Shown piece after piece: positions 9,481-18,723 of a DNA stretch of 64,000 nucleotides. Location of the stretch: contig NZ_QEYO01000004.1 in the NCBI RefSeq assembly GCF_023718305.1, positions 62,001-126,000 on the forward strand. The letters run 5' to 3'. The translations under genes were made by a program, and so were the position numbers. Each line of letters starts with the position of its first letter. Position 1 is the first letter of the stretch. The notes beneath the pieces are model-generated. The model was not told where the DNA came from and did not search any database. It was given only the letters and a program-made list of their open reading frames with translations. The stretch comes from Gramella sp. AN32. Lineage in GTDB: Bacteria; Bacteroidota; Bacteroidia; Flavobacteriales; Flavobacteriaceae.

Positions 9481-11073
9481 CTAATACTGTGCGAAATAGA
9501 TATATATCCCAATAACGAGAGCGCAAATGCCAAGTCCTATCGGTAAGACATACTTCCAGGGACTTATATCTACCTGTTTGGTATAATCTAAAACAAAATC
9601 TTCTTTTCTTGGTTTTACTTTACCAATAATAAACATAATGAGAATATTTAAAACAAAAAGGATGGCCATTACATGAAGGTAGTGTGGCAAATCGCCTTCG
9701 CCAACCACGAAGTATTTAAGGCCCAGATAAACCAAATACAATCCCACCCCGCTAAAAAGCGCAACTTTGGCCGCAATAGCCGGGATGGATTTGGAAAGGT
9801 ACCCCACCACCACAATTGTTAAAATAGGAATACTATAAGCGCCGTTTACTTCCTGCAAATAGCCAAACAAGCCCTGCGGGGCATTGGCGATCAAGGGCGC
9901 GATGAACATGGAAGCGATCGCGATAAAAACCCCAAAGGTCTTACCTTTTTTTACCACTTCCTTTTCCGAAGCGTTAGGATTAAAATGGTGCTTATAAATA
10001 TCTATTCCGAAGAGGGTAACCGAACTGTTTAAAGCGGAGTTAAACGAACTTAAGATAGCGCCAAACAATACGGCCGCGAAAAACCCGATAAGCACCGGCG
10101 GAAGGACTGCATTTACCAATGCGGGATACGCCTGATCTGCATTGTCCAGGTCGCCCTGAAACATGTGCCAGGCGATAATCCCCGGAAGCACCACGATAAT
10201 AGGCCCCAATATCTTTATAAAAGCGGCCAACATCAAGCCTTTTTGCCCTTCCCGTAAGTTTTTTGCAGCCAGGGCGCGTTGAATGATCGCTTGGTTGGTG
10301 CCCCAATAGAAAAGCTGCACCAACATCATCCCGGTAAATATGGTGGAAAAAGGTACAGAAGCATCCGGCCCTCCTATGGAATCGAATTTTTTAGGATTGG
10401 AATCTACCAGCGTGGTCAATCCGGTCATCATATCACCGTCGCCAATGGCAATAAGCCCAAAAACGGGGATCATTAATCCGCCAATTAAAAGACCAATAGC
10501 GTTGATGGTATCTGATACGGCAACAGCCTTCAAGCCTCCAAAGATGGCATAAATAGAGCCAATTATCCCAATTCCCCATACGCAAATCCAAAGGGCGGTG
10601 GTACTACTTACCCCCAACATTTCCGGAACATCGAACATGGTACTTATCGCCAAACTACCTGAATACAACACAATTGGCAACAAAATGATCATATAGCCGG
10701 ACAGGAACAATCCCGATACGATGGATTTCGTCGTCCTGTCAAATCGTTTTTCCAGGAATTGCGGAACCGTGGTGAGCCCACCTTTTAAATATCTGGGCAA
10801 CAGGAAAAGCGCGGTGACCACAATAGCTATAGCGGCCAGGGTTTCCCAAGCCATGACCAAAATCCCTTCGGTATATGCCTGGCCATTTAAACCCACAATT
10901 TGTTCCGTAGAAAGATTGGTAAGTAAAACCGATCCTGCGATGACACCAGCAGTTAAACTCCTACCTCCTAAAAAATAACCATCACTGGTTGTTTCATCAG
11001 TTTTTCTGGTGGCCAGATAGGCTATTATGGCGACTAATGCGGTAAAGCCCACAAATGAAAGAATTCCAATCAT
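9481..11073 (-). CDS. Sodium/solute symporter (SSS family), probable sodium/galactose symporter
   Basis: 530 residues with about 14 hydrophobic segments. The N-terminus reads GRSLTAGVIAGSVLLTNLST, typical of SSS transporters (the unwound first helix that contributes to sodium binding), followed by IVGLNGQAY and a middle MVQLFYWGTNQAIIQRALAAK, as in SGLT-like sugar carriers. It sits convergent to the LacI-type gene and 73 bp after galM, so galactose or a related hexose is the likely substrate. It acts in the inner membrane. A perfect 12-bp palindrome lies 28 bp upstream of its start. Confidence 0.88.
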   Translation of the reverse strand: MIGILSFVGFTALVAIIAYLATRKTDETTSDGYFLGGRSLTAGVIAGSVLLTNLSTEQIVGLNGQAYTEGILVMAWETLAAIAIVVTALFLLPRYLKGGLTTVPQFLEKRFDRTTKSIVSGLFLSGYMIILLPIVLYSGSLAISTMFDVPEMLGVSSTTALWICVWGIGIIGSIYAIFGGLKAVAVSDTINAIGLLIGGLMIPVFGLIAIGDGDMMTGLTTLVDSNPKKFDSIGGPDASVPFSTIFTGMMLVQLFYWGTNQAIIQRALAAKNLREGQKGLMLAAFIKILGPIIVVLPGIIAWHMFQGDLDNADQAYPALVNAVLPPVLIGFFAAVLFGAILSSFNSALNSSVTLFGIDIYKHHFNPNASEKEVVKKGKTFGVFIAIASMFIAPLIANAPQGLFGYLQEVNGAYSIPILTIVVVGYLSKSIPAIAAKVALFSGVGLYLVYLGLKYFVVGEGDLPHYLHVMAILFVLNILIMFIIGKVKPRKEDFVLDYTKQVDISPWKYVLPIGLGICALVIGIYIYFAQY

Positions 11074-11100
11074 AATTATTTCTTAATTTCGTTAAATATA

Positions 11101-11112
11101 AAATTATAATTT
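11101..11112. promoter_or_regulatory. Palindrome upstream of the symporter, possible operator
   Basis: AAATTATAATTT is a perfect 12-bp palindrome, 28-39 bp before the symporter start. It is AT-only, so chance occurrence in this AT-rich DNA is quite possible. Confidence 0.25.
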
Positions 11113-11146
11113 AATAAGTGTAAAATTTACGGGCATAAAATGGGAT

Positions 11147-12145
11147 CTATTTTACAGAAAATATAAAATTGATGTTATTTTTATAGGTTTCGCCCGGTTC
11201 CAGGAGACTCGATGGAAAATTTCGAAAATTGGGAGCATCCGGAAAATTTTGAGCTTCTATAGCCATCGCGGGATAACTCTCATCAAGATCTAAGGTGTAT
11301 TTAAAGGTTTTTGGTAAAGTTTCAGGAGAATAGATGACCAAAACCGGCTGATTGCTTTTTACCCGAAGTTTAATTCCGGTTAAAGGAGAAAATAATTGTG
11401 CCTGGATTTCATCTTCAGCAATATCAGTGATATAAACATCATCCAGGTCCCGATCCCCCACCAGCTTGCTTTCTTTATAATCTTTGGGATTATCCTTCAA
11501 TTTGATAAGATTTCCTGTGGGAAGATTGTCTGGCCCCAATTCCAAAATCTTCGAGGCATTTACCTGCAAAAAGTGATCTCCTACCCCGCCTTCCCCGTTA
11601 AGATTAAAATAGGAATGATTGGTTAGGTTTACCACCGTGGTTTTATCTGTAGTTGCCGAATATCTGATCTTTATCATGTTATCTTCTGTTAACGTATATT
11701 TTGCCCGTACAGATAAATTCCCGGGATAACCTTCTTCCATATCTTTACTTAGATAGGATAATGTTACTGAAGGATTTTCACCTTCGCTCACTTCTTCAAC
11801 CTGCCATAATTTATAGTGAAATCCATACTCTCCGCCGTGCAGGTGAACGCCTTCTTCAATTTCATTAAGAGCATACTCTTCATCTTCAATTTCAAATTTC
11901 CCTTTACTTATCCTTCCGGCAAACCTTCCAATTGTCCCTCCAAACCCCTTGTTGGCAGAATGATATTCAGGGGTGATGTAATCTTCAGGATTTTCAGGGC
12001 CTACAACAACCTGCTTTAATTCATTTTTATGATCAGGAATTTCAAAGCTGAAAAGGGTAGCTCCAAAATTTAAAATTTTGAGTCGGCTGTTTTTTGAATT
12101 CTTTAATTCGATTAACCGAAGGTCTGAAGGTTGGATTTCACTCAA
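11147..12145 (-). CDS. galM: Aldose 1-epimerase (galactose mutarotase)
   Basis: 332 residues from a TTG start at 12145, one base after the stop of the upstream gene. Interconverts alpha and beta anomers of galactose. Family motifs are clear: GGTIGRFAGRISKGKFEI, HLHGGEYGFHYKLW, the catalytic histidine in TNHSYFNLNGEG, and the C-terminal catalytic glutamate region AIEAQNFPDAPN. No signal peptide is seen, so it is cytoplasmic. It completes a galM-galK-galT set split over two strands. Confidence 0.93.
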   Translation of the reverse strand: MSEIQPSDLRLIELKNSKNSRLKILNFGATLFSFEIPDHKNELKQVVVGPENPEDYITPEYHSANKGFGGTIGRFAGRISKGKFEIEDEEYALNEIEEGVHLHGGEYGFHYKLWQVEEVSEGENPSVTLSYLSKDMEEGYPGNLSVRAKYTLTEDNMIKIRYSATTDKTTVVNLTNHSYFNLNGEGGVGDHFLQVNASKILELGPDNLPTGNLIKLKDNPKDYKESKLVGDRDLDDVYITDIAEDEIQAQLFSPLTGIKLRVKSNQPVLVIYSPETLPKTFKYTLDLDESYPAMAIEAQNFPDAPNFRNFPSSLLEPGETYKNNINFIFSVK

Positions 12146-12146
12146 T

Positions 12147-13964
12147 TTAGTTTTGTTTTTCAGTTATATAATTTTCCACCTGTTGTTCTAATATATTTAA
12201 AGGTACCGCTCCATTGGTTAAAACCACATCATGGAATTCACGAATATCAAACTTTTCCCCAAGTTTTGCTTTCGCATTTTCACGTAACTCCAGGATTTTA
12301 TTCATCCCAATCTTATATGCAGTCGCCTGGCCCGGCATCACAATATGCCTCTCCACCATTTTTACACAGGCACTTTCGGCGGCAGCTGTGTTTTGTTTAT
12401 AATAATCTATTCCCTGTTGTCTGGTCCATTTCTTGGCATGAATGCCGGTATCTACCACCAGTCTGCAGGATCTCCAAAGTTCTGCGGAAAGTCTTCCGAA
12501 ATCTGAATACGGATCTTTATAGAAACCTATTTCCTTAGGTAGTAATTCACTGTACAATCCCCAACCCTCGATATAGGCCGTAAAAAATATGAATTTTCTA
12601 AATTCAGGCACACTGTCTAATTCCTGAGCGATGGCGATTTGCATATGATGCCCGGGAATCCCTTCGTGATACGCAAGCGCTTCCAGCTCATACTTAGGCA
12701 TTGCCGCCATATCATAAAGATTGGCATAATAGGTTCCCGGCCTGGAACCATCGATCGCAGGTTCGTTGTAAAAAGCTTTTCCGGCTGTTTTCTCACGGAA
12801 TGGCTCTACGGCTTTTACCCTAATTTCAGCTTTTGGCAAGGTTTGGAACAATTCCGGCAACCTGCCCTTCATCGTGTTGATCACCTTTTTCGCTTCAGCT
12901 AAATAAGCCTCTTTACCGGCTTCAGTATTTGGATAATAAAACTGCTCATCACTTCTCATGAATGCGAAGAAATCCTGTAATGAACCTTCAAAACCCACTG
13001 TGTCTATAATTCTTTCCATTTCGCCGTGAATTCTGGCAACCTCACTAAGACCCAACTCATGAATTTCATTTGCGGTCATATTCGTAGTTGTCACCCGCTT
13101 TAGTGCATTGTTATAGAATTCTTCACCTTTCGCGAATTTCCAAACCCCATCATCTTCCGTGGCACGCTGCTGCTGATTTTCCAGGAAATCGATCAACCTA
13201 GCATAAGCTGGTTGCACGTGGTCTATCAAAGCAGTTTCCGCTTCACCAATCAATCCTGTTTTATGCGCTTCGGAAATTTCTAAAGCATCAATTTTAGATT
13301 TAAAATCTTCCAATAACGTACTCGCTTCCGCAGATTTTGTAAACGGTTTTCCTTTGATCACATTTCGGGAAGCATCCAGAGTTCTATCAAAGACAAATTT
13401 TGGCGGAATAATTCCATTCTTCTCACGAATTTGAAGGTTTTCAATAATATCGGTGATCGCCTTTTCCAAACCAACAAGCCTTGAAATATAGGCCTTCGCA
13501 TCTGCTATGGAATCTATACTGTGCTGATTGATCAAAAATGCCGGCAATTCTACCTGATAACCATGCATCTGGTTGATGGGATAATCATAAAAACGATATT
13601 TATAATCATCAACTTCATTTTGATTGTCCTGATAATAAATTTCATAACTCAGCCTATCCTGTTCATCCAGGGCATTTTTATCAATCCCTTTTAGAAACTC
13701 AATCCTTTTTTTTGCTTTTTCCAGGTCTTCGGCATATTTCAAATTTGAAAAATCATCCCATTTACCATAATCTGTCCTCATTCCCATTTGGGTTTGAAGC
13801 ATAGGAGATTCGTTGATATCCTTCTGAAATTCCCTCTCAAAAAAATCGTTTAGTTCTTTCGAAATTTCTGCTTTTTCCTCATCGGTATAATCCTTCTTTT
13901 CTGAATTTTTTCCGCAGGAAACCATAACTATCAATACAATTATGTATACATATTTAATGCTCAT
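12147..13964 (-). CDS. DUF885 lipoprotein, zinc-metallopeptidase-like
   Basis: 605 residues. The start has a lipoprotein signal with lipobox VMVSC, so the mature protein is probably membrane-anchored and periplasmic or surface-exposed. The DUF885 hallmark HEGIPGHHMQ (an HExxH-like zinc site in expanded form) appears near residue 435, followed by EGWGLYSE, which provides the downstream glutamate. Members are annotated as carboxypeptidase-like but few have been characterised. It is 2 bp after the CocE-like gene and 1 bp before galM, an intimate operon of two peptidase-like enzymes with galM. Confidence 0.8.
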   Translation of the reverse strand: MSIKYVYIIVLIVMVSCGKNSEKKDYTDEEKAEISKELNDFFEREFQKDINESPMLQTQMGMRTDYGKWDDFSNLKYAEDLEKAKKRIEFLKGIDKNALDEQDRLSYEIYYQDNQNEVDDYKYRFYDYPINQMHGYQVELPAFLINQHSIDSIADAKAYISRLVGLEKAITDIIENLQIREKNGIIPPKFVFDRTLDASRNVIKGKPFTKSAEASTLLEDFKSKIDALEISEAHKTGLIGEAETALIDHVQPAYARLIDFLENQQQRATEDDGVWKFAKGEEFYNNALKRVTTTNMTANEIHELGLSEVARIHGEMERIIDTVGFEGSLQDFFAFMRSDEQFYYPNTEAGKEAYLAEAKKVINTMKGRLPELFQTLPKAEIRVKAVEPFREKTAGKAFYNEPAIDGSRPGTYYANLYDMAAMPKYELEALAYHEGIPGHHMQIAIAQELDSVPEFRKFIFFTAYIEGWGLYSELLPKEIGFYKDPYSDFGRLSAELWRSCRLVVDTGIHAKKWTRQQGIDYYKQNTAAAESACVKMVERHIVMPGQATAYKIGMNKILELRENAKAKLGEKFDIREFHDVVLTNGAVPLNILEQQVENYITEKQN

Positions 13965-13966
13965 TC

Positions 13967-15820
13967 TTAGTCTTCTAAAATGGTAAATTTAATGGCCGAA
14001 TCCCCGTAAACTGTATGCGTTTGTTTTTTGAAATCCTCTTCTTCAGCCTTAAAAATATTAGCTACGTAGGTCTGCGGATTTAAATCGATCAACGGGAACC
14101 AGGTGCTCTGGATTTGAATTTGAACCTTGTGACCTTTCTGAAAAGTATGGTTCACACCCTGCAAAGTTAAATTCACCTCGGTTTTTGTATTGGGTTCAAA
14201 AGGTTGCGGGTTGGTAAAACTATTTCTGAAACGACCACGCATGATCTCACTTCTTACCATCATATGATAATTGCCCATTTTAAGGTGCGGCATGGTTTCT
14301 TCATAATTTTCCGCATCGTTGGGATATACATCAACTACTTTCACCACCCAGTCGGCAGCAGTTCCGGTAGTGGCCACTATCAACATGGCTTCGATCTCGC
14401 CCACCATCTTTAGGTCGTTTTCCAAAACGTCAGTTTCAAAAACCAGTACATCAGGCCGTCTCGCGGCAAAACGCTGATCGCCACTCATATATTCCCGGGG
14501 TGTAAAAACCACTTTAATTTCATCATTATAAGGGACTGGTTTTTTAGGATCGCTGATAAATTCCTGTTTGGTATCACTGGCAGTTTCAGCCAATTTTTGA
14601 TCATCTCCTAAATACCAGGTTTTTTCTACGGTAGTTTTTGGGGGCCATTGCGCATAATCGTTCCAGGAACGGGTTCCCGTGTCATAAACATGCGCTTCCG
14701 GCAACCTGATCATATCTTTAGTTTTCTTTTTTAGGAAATGGTTAAAAAATTCTGTTTCATAATCCTTCTGAAATGCCGTAGATAAACTATCCCCAAAATA
14801 CACATTCCCTACAGAATGTCTTCCTGTCTCGCGAGCCCAGTCACCATGACTCCAGGGACCATACACCAGCATATTATAATTATCACTATTCTCTTCAATC
14901 TTTTTATAAATATTGAAAGGCCCGTAAAGATCTTCCGCATCAAAAAGCCCACCTACAATCATTACCGCAGGTTTGATATCTTTTAAATGCTGAATAATTC
15001 CGCGGGATTGCCAGAATTCATCATAGTTTGGATGATCTTTCAGCTGTTGCCAAAACTCATTGTCTTTTTTATAAAAAGTATCCAGTTTGGTCAAAGGTGT
15101 ATTGTCTAAAAAGAACTGATACTGGTCTTCCGTTTTCAAATCTGGAAAAGAATACCAGGAACTATCGGTAGGTTTATCTTTTTGATATCCAAATACTGAA
15201 GTTGCCCTCCAGTAACTCAATAAATAAGCTCCGTTATGGTGAAAATCATCAAAAAAGAAATCGCTGATGCTCGCCTGTGGTGAAGCAGCTTTTAAAGCGG
15301 GATGGCCGCTTAACAAAGAATACGTAGCATAAAAACCGGGATAACTTATGCCCCATGTCCCCACGCGCTCATTGTTATTTTTAACGTTTTTAACCAGCCA
15401 TTCAATAGTGTCATACGTATCACTGGCTTCATCGATCTGTTTTCCTTTTTTATTCGGGATAAATGCCCGCATATTGTCATATTTTCCTTCACTCATCCAT
15501 CTACCCCGTACATCCTGGTACACGATAATATTTCCCTCTTTCATCATCGTTTCATTAGGGCCAATTTTAGAACGGAATTCCGTTTTACCATACGGTCTTG
15601 AACTGTATGGGGTTCTTTGCATCAAAATTGGATATTTTTGTGAGGTATCTTTTGGAGAATAAATAGTGGTGTGCAGTTTTACACCGTCCCGCATTTCAAT
15701 ATCCACTTCCATTTTATCATAATGGGCCTTTACGTCATATTCGGTTTCAGATTGGGAAAAAACCGGCATGGAAACAAATAAAAGCAGGATACAATACAGG
15801 CTAAATTGAAATATTTTCAT
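13967..15820 (-). CDS. CocE/NonD-family hydrolase (X-Pro dipeptidyl-peptidase-like, S15)
   Basis: 617 residues with a Sec signal peptide ending near PVFSQ. The alpha/beta-hydrolase domain includes the early strand motif MEVDIEMRDGVKLHTTIYSP and the nucleophile motif GTWGISYPGFYATY. The oxyanion-side motif YGPWSHGDWARETGRHSVG carries the catalytic histidine. The C-terminal ~200 residues form the jelly-roll X-Pro domain. Relatives include alpha-amino acid ester hydrolases, cocaine esterase and dipeptidyl peptidases; the actual substrate is open. It heads the leftward operon with the DUF885 gene and galM. Confidence 0.85.
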   Translation of the reverse strand: MKIFQFSLYCILLLFVSMPVFSQSETEYDVKAHYDKMEVDIEMRDGVKLHTTIYSPKDTSQKYPILMQRTPYSSRPYGKTEFRSKIGPNETMMKEGNIIVYQDVRGRWMSEGKYDNMRAFIPNKKGKQIDEASDTYDTIEWLVKNVKNNNERVGTWGISYPGFYATYSLLSGHPALKAASPQASISDFFFDDFHHNGAYLLSYWRATSVFGYQKDKPTDSSWYSFPDLKTEDQYQFFLDNTPLTKLDTFYKKDNEFWQQLKDHPNYDEFWQSRGIIQHLKDIKPAVMIVGGLFDAEDLYGPFNIYKKIEENSDNYNMLVYGPWSHGDWARETGRHSVGNVYFGDSLSTAFQKDYETEFFNHFLKKKTKDMIRLPEAHVYDTGTRSWNDYAQWPPKTTVEKTWYLGDDQKLAETASDTKQEFISDPKKPVPYNDEIKVVFTPREYMSGDQRFAARRPDVLVFETDVLENDLKMVGEIEAMLIVATTGTAADWVVKVVDVYPNDAENYEETMPHLKMGNYHMMVRSEIMRGRFRNSFTNPQPFEPNTKTEVNLTLQGVNHTFQKGHKVQIQIQSTWFPLIDLNPQTYVANIFKAEEEDFKKQTHTVYGDSAIKFTILED

Positions 15821-15910
15821 CTATTGGGATTTTTTAAGCTCCTAAAGATAGAAATTCGGCTTGGAAAGCTAAAGAGATTTGAATGAATTCGGGTAGATAG
15901 AGAAATTTGT

Positions 15911-17221
15911 CTAGGTAACACATAATTTTAAAATGGCTGAATCTTCTTCTGAAACCGCAAAACGATTGTCCATTCTATGATTAATTACCCAGACGATTTC
16001 TTCGCCGGAAGCAAGGATCCAGGTATTTTCTTTCTCCGGAAGCGAGAATTTTTCATCTTTAAAGAAGCGGCTTAACTTCTTTTTTCCGCTCATTCCAAAA
16101 GGATAAAAGAAATCACCTTTTTGCCATTTCCGGATACAAATAGGGAATTGAAGTTTAGACTTGGGCACGAAAATGCAGTTTTTCGCCGGTGTGCCCAGTT
16201 TACTAACTTTAGAAATAGCCAGCGTTCCCATGGGCAAAATCACATAATTCTCATTTTTTTCTACGGAATAATGCTTTTGTTTATCTCCAGACTGATTGTG
16301 GGTTAAAAGCAACTGGTCCCGATCTTTTATAAGCCTGTGTGTTTCTGAAAAAACAACTTTCCCGGATTGTGCGTTGATCAGATTGTAAATATCATTCCAT
16401 TCCGTAAAACCGAAAGATTTCAAAAGCTGATACAAAATTTCCTTTTGATTGGGTAATTTTTTCAGATATGTCAACTCAATAGCATATCCAAAATCCTTTT
16501 TCTGAATCAATTTTGGATACAGCAGGCTCATATAATCATCTACCAGATCAAGATTGGATCTTAGATAACGTTGGGTTTTGGCAAAGCTTTCCAACAACTG
16601 CGGATTGATCTCCTCCATTAAAGGCACCATAGAATGTCTAATTTTATTGCGCAGATATTTTTCTGAAGCATTGCTACTGTCTTCCCTCCACTTATATTTT
16701 TGCTTTCTGGCAAAACTTTCAATTTCCTTTCTGCTGAAATGCAGCAAAGGGCGAATCACGTTATTATTTTCAGCTTTTATTCCGGTAAGGCCTTCCGGAC
16801 CGGTACCGCGAATAAGATTGATCAAAAAAGTTTCCAGATTGTCATTGGCATGGTGCGCCGTTAGAATGTAATCGTAATGCAAATTGCTAGCTAATTCCTT
16901 AAACCAGGTATAACGCAGTTCCCTGGCTGCCATTTGTATCGAAATCCCTTTATCTGAGGCAAATTTTTCGGTATCAAAATTCTCTGTAAAAATCTCCACA
17001 TTTAGTGAATCGGCAAGATCTACTACAAAATTTTCATCTCCATCACTTTCCTCGTCCCTTAAATTAAAATTGCAATGCGCCATCGAAAAGTCCAGCTTAG
17101 ACGAAGCGCATAAATGAGCCAGCACAACGCTATCCACCCCTCCGCTTATTGCCAGCAAAATTTTATTGGTGCAGAGATACGGAAACCTGGTTTTGATAAG
17201 ATTTTTGAAGTCTTTTTCCAT
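15911..17221 (-). CDS. tilS: tRNA(Ile)-lysidine synthase
   Basis: 436 residues. Converts the wobble cytidine of the CAU tRNA-Ile to lysidine, an essential step for decoding AUA. The PP-loop SGGVDSVVLAHL is near residues 27-38, with further N-type ATPase motifs (HCNFNLRDEESDGDE, LTAHHANDNLETFLINL) and the TilS C-terminal substrate-binding domains. A TTG at 17230 could also start the frame, but it lies inside a TATCTTTG promoter element (17228-17235). ATG at 17221 is therefore chosen, giving a nearly leaderless mRNA. Confidence 0.93.
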   Translation of the reverse strand: MEKDFKNLIKTRFPYLCTNKILLAISGGVDSVVLAHLCASSKLDFSMAHCNFNLRDEESDGDENFVVDLADSLNVEIFTENFDTEKFASDKGISIQMAARELRYTWFKELASNLHYDYILTAHHANDNLETFLINLIRGTGPEGLTGIKAENNNVIRPLLHFSRKEIESFARKQKYKWREDSSNASEKYLRNKIRHSMVPLMEEINPQLLESFAKTQRYLRSNLDLVDDYMSLLYPKLIQKKDFGYAIELTYLKKLPNQKEILYQLLKSFGFTEWNDIYNLINAQSGKVVFSETHRLIKDRDQLLLTHNQSGDKQKHYSVEKNENYVILPMGTLAISKVSKLGTPAKNCIFVPKSKLQFPICIRKWQKGDFFYPFGMSGKKKLSRFFKDEKFSLPEKENTWILASGEEIVWVINHRMDNRFAVSEEDSAILKLCVT

Positions 17222-17227
17222 CTTTCT

Positions 17228-17235
17228 CAAAGATA
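17228..17235 (-). promoter_or_regulatory. Bacteroidota -7 element of tilS
   Basis: TATCTTTG on the minus strand matches TAnnTTTG exactly and ends 7 bp before the ATG at 17221. No convincing TTG at -33 is seen. Confidence 0.45.
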
Positions 17236-17277
17236 CCCTATTGGTTAGGAATGAAAGAATGATTGCTTTGAAAAAAG

Positions 17278-17425
17278 TTCAATGTTCAAAGTTCAAAGTT
17301 GATAAGATATCAGATTTCAAATTTTTATTTTGAGTCTTTAGTCTTTAGTCTTTAGTCCAAAATTATTTTCAAATTTTCAAATTGTTACATTCTCAAATTG
17401 ATACATTGTTACATTAGCGCATTTT
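17278..17425. repeat. Quasi-tandem 'word' repeats between pabB and tilS
   Basis: A 148-bp stretch of short repeated words: gttcaaa twice, then the heptamer agtcttt about 3.6 times in perfect tandem (17333-17357), then caaatt/ttacatt words (caaattttcaaattgttacattctcaaattgatacattgttacatt as overlapping units). It abuts the pabB stop. No open frame, no transposase, no CRISPR-like spacing. Confidence 0.7.
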
Positions 17426-17430
17426 CACAT

Positions 17431-18723
17431 CTATACATTTTCAAGCACTTCCCGCATCGCTTTTGCTTTTAGCAAACACTCTTCGTATTCCTTTTCCGGT
17501 TGGGATCTGGCTGTGATTGCCCCTCCTACGGAGAATGACAAATACTTATTTTTAGCATTGTAAAGAATACTGCGAATCACCACATTAAAATCGAAATCGC
17601 CTTCGGGAGTAAAATAACCCACCGCCCCGCTATAAAGTCCGCGTTTGGTTTCTTCCAGTTTTTCAATGATTTTCATTGCCGAAATTTTTGGCGCGCCGGT
17701 CATACTTCCCATAGGAAAGCTAATTCGCAAAGCTTCCACCGGCGGAATCCCCTCCTCGATTTTCGCGGTTACGGTTGAAACTAATTGATGCACCTGTTTA
17801 AAACTATACACCTTGCAAAGTTCTTCAACCTGCACACTCCCTTTTTTGGCAATTCTGGAAAGATCATTTCTCACCAGGTCAACAATCATCACGTTTTCTG
17901 AAGTTTCTTTTAGATCATTGGCCAAATCTTCTGCTATTTTTTGATCTGTTTGGGAATCCGGAGATCTCCTCGCCGTTCCTTTGATAGGCTGGGAAAAAAG
18001 ATCATCGCCTTTCTTTTTTAAGTAACGTTCGGGAGAAGCCGAAATTAGATTAAACTCTTCCAGCTTCAAAAAAACGGCGAAAGGTGGAGTTGAAATTTGA
18101 TTTAGTGACCGGTAAATATTTAAAGGTTCAATTTGCACATTTTCAGCATAAAATTCCTGACAAAAATTAGCTTCATAGATATCTCCCCGATGAATATGAT
18201 CCATCATCACTTCCACCTTTTCCAAATATTCGGTTTTAGAGATCCTGGATTTTACATCAATTTTTTCTTTCTGCTGAAATTCCTGCAATTCAAGTTTCTG
18301 AATTTCTTCAAAATCAGCATCAACTTCATCATCGACCATTTTTAAATATTGAAATTCAACCGAATCACCTTTGATCATAATTAATTTCTGAGGCTGGAAA
18401 AAGTAGAGATCAGGAAAACCAAGTCCGTCAAAATTGGAAGAACTCAGGTGTTCCACATCATTTTTAAGGTCGTAGGTGAGGTAACCAAAAATCCAGTCTG
18501 CCGTTGTTTCCTGATATTCCTTCAGCTTGTCGAAAGCATTTCGATAATCGGTTTTTACAGCGGTAAAAGCTTCCACAGCGAGAATTGCTTCAAATTCACC
18601 TTTCGAAGATTCGTAACTATTGCTATCTAACCAGGTTACTTCAGCAAAATTTTTGCTCCACTGCAATAATAGCTGTTTAAACAGTCCTGTGTTTTTAAGC
18701 TTAAAACTTCTGGAAGTACGCAC
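17431..18723 (-). CDS. pabB: Aminodeoxychorismate synthase component I
   Basis: 430 residues; chorismate-binding enzyme of the anthranilate synthase I / PabB group. The motif PIKGTARR has a lysine where anthranilate synthase has alanine; that lysine is the mark of aminodeoxychorismate synthase, which makes the precursor of p-aminobenzoate for folate. Other motifs are YEANFCQEFYAEN, SASPERYL and the C-terminal FPMGSMTGAPK and SVGGAITARSQPEKEYEE. The gene starts with GTG, overlapping the stop of the upstream flavin reductase by one base (TAGTG), so translation is probably coupled. No glutaminase partner or lyase is adjacent. Confidence 0.88.
   Translation of the reverse strand: MRTSRSFKLKNTGLFKQLLLQWSKNFAEVTWLDSNSYESSKGEFEAILAVEAFTAVKTDYRNAFDKLKEYQETTADWIFGYLTYDLKNDVEHLSSSNFDGLGFPDLYFFQPQKLIMIKGDSVEFQYLKMVDDEVDADFEEIQKLELQEFQQKEKIDVKSRISKTEYLEKVEVMMDHIHRGDIYEANFCQEFYAENVQIEPLNIYRSLNQISTPPFAVFLKLEEFNLISASPERYLKKKGDDLFSQPIKGTARRSPDSQTDQKIAEDLANDLKETSENVMIVDLVRNDLSRIAKKGSVQVEELCKVYSFKQVHQLVSTVTAKIEEGIPPVEALRISFPMGSMTGAPKISAMKIIEKLEETKRGLYSGAVGYFTPEGDFDFNVVIRSILYNAKNKYLSFSVGGAITARSQPEKEYEECLLKAKAMREVLENV

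Noticed and set aside
12131..12538. 135-residue + strand frame opposite the DUF885 gene
   Set aside because: It lies wholly antisense to a well-supported gene with signal peptide and metal motif, and shows no recognisable domain.
17278..17425. CRISPR-like array
   Set aside because: Units are 7-10 bp and drift in sequence, with no spacers of constant length and no cas genes nearby.
17431..18723. Anthranilate synthase component I (trpE)
   Set aside because: The PIKGT motif with lysine and the absence of trp genes indicate aminodeoxychorismate synthase.
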